Part shown: one piece after another, positions 41,855 to 51,464 of the stretch
Position numbering within the stretch: the first letter of the stretch is position 1
How the letters are laid out: every line of letters begins with the position of its first letter
Source of the DNA: Saussurea involucrata
Taxonomy: Eukaryota > Streptophyta > Magnoliopsida > Asterales > Asteraceae
Direction: 5' to 3'
DNA: 64,000 nucleotides
NCBI GenBank assembly: GCA_033807775.1
Contig: CM066321.1
Location: forward strand, 248,484,422-248,548,421
Position numbers and translations under genes: made by a program
Notes under the pieces: generated by a model
Databases searched by the model: none
The model's input: the letters and a program-made list of their open reading frames with translations, nothing else
What the model was told of the DNA's origin: nothing

Positions 41855-42122
41855 GATCGCCTTATAATTCTTTCTATCCTTACATGTCTACATCTTTTGT
41901 ACTTATAATTTTATTTGTTGTACTTGTAATTTTTCCACTTCCCTCTGTAATCTTTACAAAGTTTAAAGAAAAATTTCAGCGAATGTACTTTACTCCATAA
42001 GTACTGAAAAGATCCCAGAAACCAGTAAAAGGGACAAATATTTAATGAGTTCTTTTTATCCTTATGTTTTCATTAAATAGCAATTTTCTCTGTTGCTATG
42101 TCATAATCAAATAGGGGGAGAT
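41855..42122 (+). other. 3' non-coding region and polypurine tract of A
   Basis: T-rich sequence, then AGGGGGAGAT (42113-42122) directly before the 3' LTR. Confidence 0.85.
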
Positions 42123-43080
42123 TGTTGATCCAAACCCTTAGTGATTTGATAATGACCCTCTCTTAAACACTTAGTGAAAATTGTAAGTAAACAATATGTA
42201 TTAGAGTTTCACTATCGCTGATGTACTAAGACTAATTCAGTACCGCTGATAGGAACTCTTGTTCTTTAGATTAAACATTCAGCGAACACTGTTCACCATA
42301 ATGCTCTGAGCCTGTTCAGTCCTTATGGTGATCGCTGATAAGTTAGCTGTTTACTTATGATCCCTGAAGACAAGTTTCACGTCAACATAGGTTCTACGCT
42401 GAAGTCAAAGATCAAGCTCAAGAACCAGCGACAAGTCTCCTAATGAACTGATGCGGATCAACGAAGACTCTGATTTGTCCACTCAACGTGAAGTATCAAG
42501 TACAAGACTTCAGCTATCGCTGAACTTTGTCATTCACTGATATAGAATGATAAAGCTCTGATTCAACGAAAGCTGATCATGAAGTCCTCCGTACAAAGTA
42601 CTTTTGTCTTAACCACCCTTGCATGACTCCGTACGATATGTCAAAAAATAACCTCCTTATTGTCTAAAATCGTACAACCACTCTGATACTACACTGTTCA
42701 AACATGCGGCTACTAAGGTTGTCTACTAAAGTCAGACCCAACAACCAATGAGTTGCTGCCACATGTAAAGTAAAAACTGCCATGCATTAAATGCATGCAG
42801 TATATAAGAAGGACTCCAGCTTCATTCTTGAAGCACTTGCTAACTCTGGTCAAGTCATCTTCTTATCTTGAGATAAGTTATTATTAGTAATTTCCGTCTC
42901 TTTCTTAGTGCAAGAAAACTTAGTGTTCCAACTTGTTTAGATTAGGATTTATTCCTTATCTTGTTCTGCAGCAAGCTGTAAATTGTCTTGATTTATCAAT
43001 AAACAATTTAGAAAAGTAAAAACGTGTGTTTGTATTCAACCTCCCCTTCTACAAACTTGTATAGCCCTTCGGGACCAACA
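42123..43080 (+). repeat. 3' LTR of element A
   Basis: 958 bp. About 28 substitutions against 13189-14146 by eye, concentrated in the second half. Followed by CTTAC (43081-43085). Confidence 0.95.
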
Positions 43081-43085
43081 CTTAC

Positions 43086-44743
43086 GTTTAATCTAATAAA
43101 CATATCCATATTTACTAAAATCATCAGTAAACGTAACGAAGTACCTTTTGCCATGTCTTGTGGCAGATCTGAACGGTCCACACACATCAGTGTGTATAAG
43201 GTCCAACAAATCTTTGCCCCGTTCACAGCTTCCTGTGAATGGTGCTTTAGTCATCTTCCCTAGTAAACAAGATTCGCATTCATCATAAGATGCATGATCA
43301 AATGATTCCAAAATCCCATCCGCTTGGAGTTTGGCGATGCGTTTCTTGTTAATGTGGCCAAGACGACAGTGCCACAGATATATCTTATCCAAACCATTTT
43401 TGGATGAAGTCGAATCAACATTAAGGATTGAACTATTATTGTTTCTCAAGATGATGTTGGTTTCATAGATCCCATTACAAGTAATAGCTTTAAAATAAAG
43501 TAACTCATTTTTAAACACAAGAATTGAATCATCATCAAATACGAAATTAAAATCATCATCATAAAGTGCTTTAAAAGAAATAATGTTTTTGGCCATTTCG
43601 GCCGAGTAGCAAACATTCAATAACACCACAGACAGGCCAGATTCAAAAGTAAGCTCATAATTCCCAATCCTATCAACTGGAGCAACATGCTTGTTCCCCA
43701 TGATTAGGTCGAGCTCTCCGCATCTTAGCTTCCTACTTCGTTTTAGTCCCTACACATTAGTACAAATGTGAGTACCACATCCGGTGTCCAATACCCAGGA
43801 ATTAGAAGCAAAAGTATTGTGGAGTTCAATCATATACATACCTGAAGGTTCGGACACACCCTTGGCCTTGAGCTCTTTCAGCTCCTTCAGGTATTTTAGA
43901 CAGCTACGCCTCCCGTGTCCTTTCTCCCCGCAGTGGAAACATGTTGCATCCTCAGGAGTTTTCGCTTGAGGAATCACAGAGTTAGCCTTACCCTTACCCT
44001 TGCCTTTAGGCTTGGAGTTGGATTGACCAACTTTCTCCTTCCTCTTGCCTTTGAGGGGGTTTGGCTTCTTCTTCTTGACTCCTCCTTCCCTGAGGGCCAA
44101 TACGGGAGCAGCAAGTTTAGCTTTGGCCATGTTAGACTCGACGGTCTTCATCATGCCATGGAACTTGATGATGGTCTCCACCATGTTGTTCATCTTGTAG
44201 TTCAGAATGGTTTTCTCCATGTTGTTCATCATGCCAGTTTAGGATGAGATCCGTGGCAAGCTCCTGACTAAAGGGAAAACCAAGACGCTCTAGCTGGTCA
44301 ATGTACGGTTTCATTTTAAGAACGTGTACACTGACACTGCTTCCCGGGGCCATTTTGCAGCCAACCAGAGATTTGACTGTGTCAAACCGTTCTTGCCTGG
44401 CTTGCTGTTGGAACATGTCCTTCAGCTGGTTAAGCATGTCATACGCCCCAAGGCTCTCCATACCCTTTTGGAGTTCAGGTGCCATGGTCGTTAACATGAG
44501 GCAACCGACCTCGTTTTATTCGGTCCGACGTTTTTCGTACTCTTTTCGAATCGCCCGAGATGCTCCGGTTGGTGGTGCCTCAGGAAGGGGTTCCTCTATG
44601 GCTCTCTGCTTCATTTCCATCCTGAGTACGATTCTCAGGTTGCGAAGCCAGTCCATGAAGTTCAAGCCCGTGAGCTTGTCCTTCTCGAGGAGCCCTTTCA
44701 GACAAAAGTTTGAAATCGATGAATTCATGTTGTTGTTTGACAT
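43086..44743 (-). pseudogene. Gag, protease and integrase N-part of element D
   Basis: Minus strand from MSNNNMNSSISNF at 44743. Gag reads LTGLNFMDWLRNLRIVLRMEMK, then, after a TAA near 44518, NEVGCLMLTTMAPELQKGM and SVHVLKMKPYIDQLERLGF. A frameshift or deletion near 44235 follows. Next are a Lys/Gly-rich basic segment, the knuckle CFHCGEKGHGRRSC (near 43950) and protease SWVLDTGCGTHICTNV. The GAG-pre-integrase block has YLWHCRLGHINKKRIAKL and CESCLLGKMTKAPF, and integrase starts LDLIHTDVCGPF, continuing through GKRYFVTFTDDFSKYGYVY to the A insertion. D is TNT1-like Copia; I do not assign a lineage. Confidence 0.85.
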
Positions 44744-46660
44744 CTATCAAAGTAGAAAAATATATTTTAGTGATCTGAATTAAATAATCCTTGCTATAAT
44801 AATTACCCAAATGTTTAAATAAACAATTGTTTTTTTAACAAGGCTAAGATCCATATTTCACTTCTTAGCTACGACGGGTATGCCGCGGATCGCAACTAGA
44901 AGCTATTTAGGTAGGTAACTATTTTACCAATTCCATTCTTTATGAAACTCTTAGATCCTTGCGGGATTCGTTGATATCCATTATATCATTAGGCATGTTT
45001 AATCCCTTCAACACTAATCCTTTCTCGTGAGGGGTATGCCGCGGATCACAAGTATAGATTTTAAACCGTCCATGATAAAACACGTGACATCCGGCCCAAG
45101 ACTCTCAGTTTTCGCGAATTTCACATCATCATCCATAATGTCTAACCGACGTGTTGGGTTTAGCACTTCCCACGCCGAAAGACGATTAGTTCAAATGTGT
45201 GTTTTAGTCATGGGTAGCGTTTGATTTACTTAAAACGGGTTTTTGTTTTTCTAGTTAAAACCTTTCAACTTTCTTTTTAGCAAAATTTTGTTTTATACCA
45301 TTTTAAAACAATTTTTATATTTTTGCTAAAATTCATTTGCTTGTTTAGTCTTGTTAACTCATTAACGAAACTTTGTGATTCTTTACTTATTTTAAAATTA
45401 ATATTCTAGCATGCAAGGCCTAGACAAATTCATAAAATAATAAAGCAACCACAACAAGCAAAAACGGTAACACCGCCTCAAATCCTATGCGTTTTTCGGT
45501 GAGCTACCACACGAAAAAACATGGGCAATCTAGGGACACAACCAAAGAGACGAGAATCGGCTCCCACTAAAACCACCATCACCAACGATGTGCGGATGGG
45601 TCGCCTTCAGCTTCAGCGAGAGTTTTGCAGCATTAGCGACAGTTTTCAGGCATCAGCGATGGTTCTGTCAGCATCAGCGACGGTTCTGTCAGCATCAGCG
45701 ACGATCAATCAGCATCAGCGACAGCCACCAACTTTCAATTCTCAGCTTTCAGCGACAGTTTTCAGCTCTCTATTTCCAGCTTTCAGCGACAGCTTTTCAG
45801 CACTTGCTTCTTTTAGTTGCACCGTCTTCGATTTACAATTTCGGAAAATAATTTCTTACTTTATTCTATGCTATTTTACAAATACTTTTACATAGCATAA
45901 ATGAAACGACATGCAAGTCGCGCAAATTATTACAAACCAATAATAAATCGAATATTAACCAACCATCACAATCATATGGGTCAAGAGAGACTGTTGTTAG
46001 CGGATCCATACAAACACAAAATGAACCAGAACGAGGTGTGCCAAAACCTTGTAAGCCATATTTTGATAAAGATTGATTTAAACATACACTTTTGGCACTT
46101 AAAAAAATCTATCTTTGTTTATATGTTTCTATGCCATAAAAAAATCTTTTGACAACATAAACATACAAACACACTTTTATGTTTTGTAAGTATGGTTTTC
46201 ATGCCAAAACCATTCAAACAACAACATGCAAATGAATCAAAATATTTTGGGAATACAAAACTAAAATCCATACTTAATGGAAAAAGCAACGTTTTCTTTC
46301 ATTTTTACAAATATTAGTTTTGTAAAACAAGGTTTTCAAGACTTTTATTTATTTATCCCTCTTTCATTTATTTTATATCAAAACAAAATAAAATCTCTTT
46401 GTATTTTCGGACCCATCACAAAAATTCTGAAATTTTAATCTTTATAAACATTGGACCATGACATCAAAGAAAAACTTCCGTTTTTCATCATGCATGTCAA
46501 AATCGAAGGTCCAAGAGGGAGGAAAAATAAAACTTAAAACTTGAAAAACCTTAGAATCTTTTTGCATGTTCTTTACACATCTTTTCCCGAAAAATGTGTA
46601 CAAAACATTCAACAACGATTTCTTAAAGAAAAAGATGACAAAGTGCTATAACCTTGTACA
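44744..46660 (-). other. Leader region of element D
   Basis: 1.9 kb between primer site and gag ATG on the minus strand. It has no supportable ORF. The notable content is the TCAGCGA cluster (45611-45792). The remainder is AT-rich. Confidence 0.6.
45611..45792. repeat. TCAGCGA cluster in the leader of D
   Basis: Seven exact TCAGCGA and one TTAGCGA variant, mostly as CATCAGCGACGGTTCTG-like units at 15-25 bp spacing. The heptamer is the same as the one dispersed through element A, which is inserted in this same D copy. Confidence 0.9.
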
Positions 46661-46676
46661 AGTGGCTCTGATACCA
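46661..46676 (-). other. Primer binding site of D (initiator Met tRNA type)
   Basis: Minus strand TGGTATCAGAGCCACT, one base from the 5' LTR end. Confidence 0.93.
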
Positions 46677-46677
46677 C

Positions 46678-47287
46678 TGTTGGAAGGAGAAGATTTACCA
46701 AACATAAACATGCAACAGAAGCTTATAACATAAAAAAACGAACTTCCTCTTCTAATAGGGGATCCATTGTACAAGTAATATAGCAACTAGAAAAGGGATG
46801 AAGTTAGAAGTAAAGTCATACCCTTGAAGACTTTAGAGGATTCAAAGGAGAATCCATCTATCAAGTGCACACCCACAGCTCCAAGTTCTTTTACAAGATT
46901 TATCCTTTTCTCCAAAGCTTTTATGAAAGAAAACTATTGTCTTTCTCTAGCATTTAACACACACACACACTTGTGTGTGTTTTGGCCGAAAGGTTAAGGG
47001 AGAGAGAGAGGAGGAATCGGATCTCCTCTTAAAATCATAAAAGAGGTGGAGTGTAGTCATAAATATAATTTATGACACATTGCTTTTGTGTCTAACAAGC
47101 AATCTTCTATTTACAAAATTGATCCCTCCTTTTTCCTCTAGTTTCTAGTTAAACCATCATTTATGATGTTTAACAAACTTTCCCCTTAATCATATAATTC
47201 TTGCAATTTTAGTTTGGACTTTGTGTGCGACCGAATAGGATAATGTCAATAATTAATTATTTTGTGTCAATGGGCATATCTCCAACA
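46678..47287 (-). repeat. 5' LTR of element D
   Basis: 610 bp, matching 9826-10437; flanked on the right by GGTTG (47288-47292). Confidence 0.93.
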
Positions 47288-47292
47288 GGTTG

Positions 47293-48040
47293 TCTAATAA
47301 TTTTAGTATGCATACAAGTAAGGCACTTTTGAATTTTATCATATAATTTTGGAATTAAGTCACTTTTTGCCATATTTTTCAAACGCTTAAAATGTACGTG
47401 ACCTAATCGACCATGCCATAAAAGTAAGGAAGAATCAAAGTAAGCAGAACTAGTAGTAGTATTATTAGCATCAATCGTATGTACATCGGGAGCAACTGCA
47501 GTATTTGCATTGCTTATGTCAATCATATTTACATCATTCACACTACTATTTACAAAATCATTTATGTTTAGTTTAAACATTCCTCCGATGAGATAGCCTT
47601 TGCCGATGAATTTTCCGCCTTTGCAGAGTATGAACTTGTCGGATTCGAAGACGAGTTTGAAGCCATGTTTGTTGAGGATTAATCCGGAAACCAAGTTATT
47701 TCGAACATCGGGAACATGGAGAACATCATTTAGGGTCAAAGTGTTCCCCGATGTGAATTCCAAAGTGACCTTTCCTTTTCCTTTGACTTGGGCGGTAGAG
47801 TGATTTTCCATGTAAAGTACGGAGGTAGAAGCTTCGTACGTTTTGAACATGTCTATGTGGTTGCACACATGTCGGGTTGCCCCCAAATCCACCCACCAAC
47901 ATTTGTCTTCCTCAAGTAAATATACCTCAAAAATCATAGCAACAAAGTTGTTGTTCTTGAAGTTTCCATCCTTGGTGTTGTCACCAACATTTCCTCTTCT
48001 TATTTTGAGAAGTCGACAAACACGTTTGTAATGCGGTTTA
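47293..48040 (-). pseudogene. Zinc knuckle, protease and GAG-pre-integrase of element E
   Basis: Minus strand. 48040-48010 is the second half of a knuckle (KPHYKRVC). The protease follows with WWVDLGATRHVCNHIDMFKTY, where D-L-G stands in place of the usual D-S/T-G, then VKGKGKVTLEF and LTLNDVLHVPDVRNNLVSG. The GAG-pre-integrase block has LLWHGRLGHVHFKRLKNMAKSDLI and CLTCMHTKIIRQP. It is open through this stretch and, once D is removed, runs in frame into the integrase at 9825. The first half of the knuckle (CLNC) lies at 58673 onwards, beyond the Helitron-like element. Confidence 0.88.
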
Positions 48041-48061
48041 TCTATTACTACTTAATAAAAT

Positions 48062-48303
48062 TCTAAAACAATTTTTTTTAAAGTTTAAGATATTAGCGTT
48101 GGGTACAACCTTTTAAAGCAGAAAATTGAAGCCCTAACTTCCTCCTCCTTCTCCACGTCCACACGATCTCCTGATCCTTCGCCTTCCCACGTCCCCCCAA
48201 ATCAAACCCCATAAGAAGTTAATACCACCATTTGGATAATCTGCAAACCAAAATGCAATACATCCTGCACCAAACTCTTCACCATCTTCGATTCCGTATA
48301 ATT
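48062..48303. other. Helitron left interior, beyond the PB1 fragment
   Basis: Between the Helitron start and the stop of the chimeric ORF. It may derive from the host PB1 gene beyond the captured exon, but no coding continuation is recognisable. A CT-rich stretch lies at 48130-48200. Confidence 0.4.
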
Positions 48304-49107
48304 CTATCTATGATCCTCTTGAATCTCCCCATCTTTTGGTTCAAGCAAGCTATCAATAATGGTGGAATCCGACAATCCTCTACGGAGCAATCTTGCACCG
48401 TTTAGTGCGTCGACGAACCAGTTTTCCGATTTAGCATCATCGAGTAACGGTCCCATTGAAGCGGTTGTTTCAGGTTTCGATAGAAAGAGGAACAAACGCA
48501 ATAGCCACGGTTTTGACGACGGATTAGATGAATTCAATCGATCGTATTCTTCCACCACATTATCAAGGTCTTCATCGGTGGTTATAGATACAAGAGAATC
48601 AAGGTATTCTCTTGGGAGGTTGTACTTGAGACTGAACTGGCGGCCATAGAGGAGACTGCCGGAGAGTCGTGAACAAAGATCGGCAAGAGATATATGGCGA
48701 TCGGCGACAACAACGCGGGTTTCACCGACCATGTAGCAAATGGATTTATCGTGAGGACGTGGGATAATGTGCCCGCCATAGCTGCACATGATTCGTATTA
48801 CTGTCAACCTATTGTTTTGATTCGTTCCGATTTTAGTGTTTCTTTTCTCGAAATTTGGTTGGGCATCACCATAAATGACATCTCCAACACCCTTGACATC
48901 GGCGGTGGCGGCATTCCCCATGAAGAGCTTTTGCCCATCATCAACATCCTTGTAGGTGTTGAAGTTGCTCTTGTCATGACACACATGACGGGTAGCTCCG
49001 GTATCAATCCACCATTCCCTAGGTTTTGCATCAATCAAATTCACCTCCATGGCCGCAAAATCCGTGATCATTGCCACCAAGTCCTCGTTCACCATTCTGG
49101 AAAACAA
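48304..49107 (-). pseudogene. Chimeric ORF: Copia protease fragment fused to a host PB1-domain gene fragment (267 codons)
   Basis: One open minus-strand frame. Residues 1-78 come from Copia pol, with the protease site WWIDTGATRHVC at 32-43. From about residue 100 the sequence is a plant PB1-domain protein: IRIMCSYGGHIIPRPHDKSICY, TRVVVADRHISLADLCSRL, FSLKYNLPREYLDSLVSITTDEDLDNVVEEYDR (PB1 about 102-190, with the acidic OPCA-type segment at 177-189). KPWLLRLFLFLSKPETTASMG and ENWFVDALNGARLL follow, as in the plant PB1 family. PB1 domains mediate protein-protein pairing. The host gene's downstream exons are not seen and the frame stops at 48304. No ATG opens the frame (it is open from a TTG; first ATG at residue 5), and expression is unknown. 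Confidence 0.8.
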
Positions 49108-49139
49108 ATTTCACGTGAACAGTACCGCAATATCAATTT

Positions 49140-49242
49140 GTTTACACACAACAGAAAAGAATTAAATCGAAACAAACTCGATTAAGAATATGTTTACACA
49201 CAACAGAAAATAATAAAATCGAAACAAACTCGATTAAGAATC
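49140..49242. repeat. 52-bp direct tandem duplication
   Basis: Two copies of a unit beginning GTTTACACACAACAGAAAA (49140-49191 and 49192-49242), nearly identical, directly upstream (minus strand) of the chimeric ORF. Confidence 0.85.
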
Positions 49243-49252
49243 TGTTTAAGAT

Positions 49253-50055
49253 TGTTGGTTTTAATATATATTTTAATCATACAAATTGATTAAATATTAG
49301 TTCAAGAAATCGAATAGAAGGAGGATGAAACAGAATCAGGAAACAGATTCCTGGAAAAGTCGTAATTTTGCTGAGGCTCGTGTTACACACGATTCCCTTA
49401 AACAAATTCGTCGTCTGTTCCCAGGGTACAACAACGTGAGCAGAAGTACTGCCGGAGATGACCACTTGCCTGGAAAATTCACCGGAAAAAGTCATATGCT
49501 GCAGTATGGAGTATTGTTTCGAGAGTGTGTATCGAGTGTCTATTGAGTGTGCTCTTGGAATGAAACGAGACCCTCTATTTATAGTGAAGATTGAAACCGA
49601 AATAATTAATTCGTAATTAACTGATAATTAAACGAATTAATTATTGTAACCGAAATGAATAATTAAATGAATTAATTATCATTTATTCATCTTCAATTCG
49701 TTTCAGTTACAAAAAAATCAAAACTGGGTCAAAACGAAAATTAGCAAAACCGAGCTGCGTGAGCGCGAGATTTCATGTCCGCATGTCGCGCCCACACACA
49801 AAATCGTCAATCGGCACCCCCCCTGTGCGCGGGTAGGTGTTGGAGTAAAACCATTCAAAGGAGCTTGTCAACTCCTCACACTTCTTTGGTTATAAACCAT
49901 TGAAGGTTTACTCCTTCTTCCTATGTGGGATCCTTTCCCACACCCATTTGGTTTTTGCTAAATTCATCCAAATACTCAACTTTGAGTATCGATATCTCAT
50001 TCACACATACTCCGTTTTGGACACATTATATATCGTTTCGAAGCTCTCATATAGG
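49253..50055 (-). other. LTR-like, promoter-bearing segment inside the Helitron
   Basis: On the minus strand CACTATAAATAGAGGG (49571-49586) is a good TATA box pointing towards the chimeric ORF, and AAAACCAACA at 49253 resembles a Copia LTR end. This could be the 5' LTR of the Copia fragment that supplied the protease piece, but no matching primer site or opposite LTR is found, so the boundaries are uncertain. 49838-50055 shows nothing else recognisable. Confidence 0.4.
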
Positions 50056-50060
50056 AGAAC

Positions 50061-51312
50061 TGATAACGCCACTTTTTGGCGTTATTTTCGGTCCACAAAC
50101 CAATGAGATTGGCTTGTGTTGGAGCAAAGCGGTGGAATTTTATGGTTTATCGAGTGAATTGTACATGTAATCTAAAAGACAACAATCATCTAGAAAAGAA
50201 GCATTAAATAGTCCAAAAGAGAGCCAAAACGAAGCCCAACAGAAGCCCAAGATCCAAGCGTGAGACCCGTGCCCAAACCATGACCCAGGACCTGACCCGG
50301 ACACTTCAGAAAAGCGCGCGGTTTGTAAGCCACGAGACAAACCACGTAAGTCCCTGTTCCATTCCTATATTTCACGTTTTCCGGATTTTAGGTCATCACT
50401 TCTCGACGTGCGACGGTAGGCTGCTCGGGGGCGATTTTCAGAGGTTCTTCGAAGACTTTTGAGCCACGATAGAGGATCGGTTAAGGGGAAGCTCACCACA
50501 CGAAGTGGATTAGAGCCGAGAGAAGGGAGTTCATCGTACATTCTTAACGTTCACAATCATTATGTTTACACACACTATTTCTCTTCCTTTTCTTATGTTT
50601 TTATCCACCACCAACATGAACTAATCTTTAGATGTTAGGGGTTGGTTTGAATTTGGTTTAAGCATATGAACAGATGATTTGAGACTTTTATCAGTTTTTC
50701 CTATTTAATGAAGCATGTGATTTGGGTTTTAATGCTTTTGTGAGTTTGGCCAACTTCCAATTGTTTTGTTTGTTTTCAGTTAAGTTCGAGAGAATTAATT
50801 GTTAACTATAACTAGAAATTGCATGCCTAGGGTGAGAAATTGGATAGAGATATACCAAGTAAGCCATAGTCCCGTTGAAATCTTGAGTTTAATGTGTTTT
50901 GAATTCCATAGGTTGAGATCGAGATATAAAACTTGTGTTTTCAAGATAAAACCCGTTGTTGCTTGAGAAAGAACAACGGTGATATTAGAGATTGGGTATT
51001 CATTAAAGGGAATGACTGGTAATTGTTTTGAGTCAGGTGATTATATGTTAAAACCATAGGATTTCCAACCCTAAACTGGTTTCTCTATCTGAAGTTCCTT
51101 AAATTGTCTACTGTCTTGTTCTTGATCTACTTTCAATTGATTAGTTTAATACCAATAACTCAAAATTGAGACCGTTCAGTTAGTAGATCTTATAGTCATT
51201 GTGATACTTAGTTCCTAGTTCCCTGTGTTCGATACTCGTACTTTCAGTACTATTACTTGATTCGACCCATACACTTGCGGTGAGATTTAGGGGGGTGTAA
51301 ACCCGCCTATCA
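50061..51312 (+). repeat. 5' LTR of element F
   Basis: 1252 bp, ending GGGTGTAAACCCGCCTATCA. It contains an internal GCCACTTTTTGGCG hairpin near its start. Confidence 0.95.
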
Positions 51313-51318
51313 AGTTTT

Positions 51319-51336
51319 TGGCACCGTTGCCGGGGA
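51319..51336 (+). other. Primer binding site of F (tRNA-Asp type)
   Basis: TGGCACCGTTGCCGGGGA, one mismatch from the complement of the plant tRNA-Asp 3' end, six bases after the LTR. Confidence 0.85.
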
Positions 51337-51464
51337 ACTAGTTGCAACTGATAGCACTACCAGCTATAAGCGCTATTACATTGAACTTTTTTTCTTTACT
51401 TTTATTACTTTCAGTTCTAGATTGCTAATTTTGCCTACTTTCCATTTCAGGTACTAACTGGTTT

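Larger units (their letters stand above)
13189..43080 (+). mobile_element. Element A: Sirevirus-like Copia retrotransposon, split by element B; TSD CTTAC
   Basis: LTRs 13189-14146 and 42123-43080 (958 bp each, TGTTGATCC to CCAACA) are flanked by exact CTTAC duplications (13184-13188 and 43081-43085). The order is primer site, gag, integrase, RT, RNase H, a 1-kb spacer with promoter-like sequence, a long third ORF with an intron, purine tract and 3' LTR. Protease is missing. LTR divergence is about 3% by eye. A long gag with a UBN2-type domain, the extra ORF after pol and the GGGGGAGAT purine tract fit the Sirevirus/Maximus lineage (inference). Confidence 0.95.
9826..47287 (-). mobile_element. 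Element D: Copia retrotransposon, complete but split by element A; TSD GGTTG
   Basis: Matching LTRs at 9826-10437 and 46678-47287 (TGTTGGA to TCCAACA) are flanked by exact GGTTG duplications (9821-9825 and 47288-47292). On the minus strand the order is 5' LTR, Met-tRNA primer site (46661-46676), a 1.9-kb leader, gag-protease-integrase (44743-43086), element A, then integrase-RT-RNase H (13183-10841), purine tract and 3' LTR. LTR divergence is roughly 4% by eye, higher than for A, B or C, as expected for the host layer. All pol exons carry nonsense codons. Confidence 0.93.

Noticed and set aside
43024..44783. Plus-strand ORFs opposite element D gag
   Set aside because: Antisense shadows of the minus-strand gag-protease reading frame.
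48304..49107. Intact host PB1 gene
   Set aside because: Only the PB1-region exon is present, it is fused to Copia sequence, lies inside a transposon and has no recognisable downstream exons.
49838..50060. Separate LTR starting TGTTGGAGTAAAACC
   Set aside because: No second copy, primer site or target duplication found.
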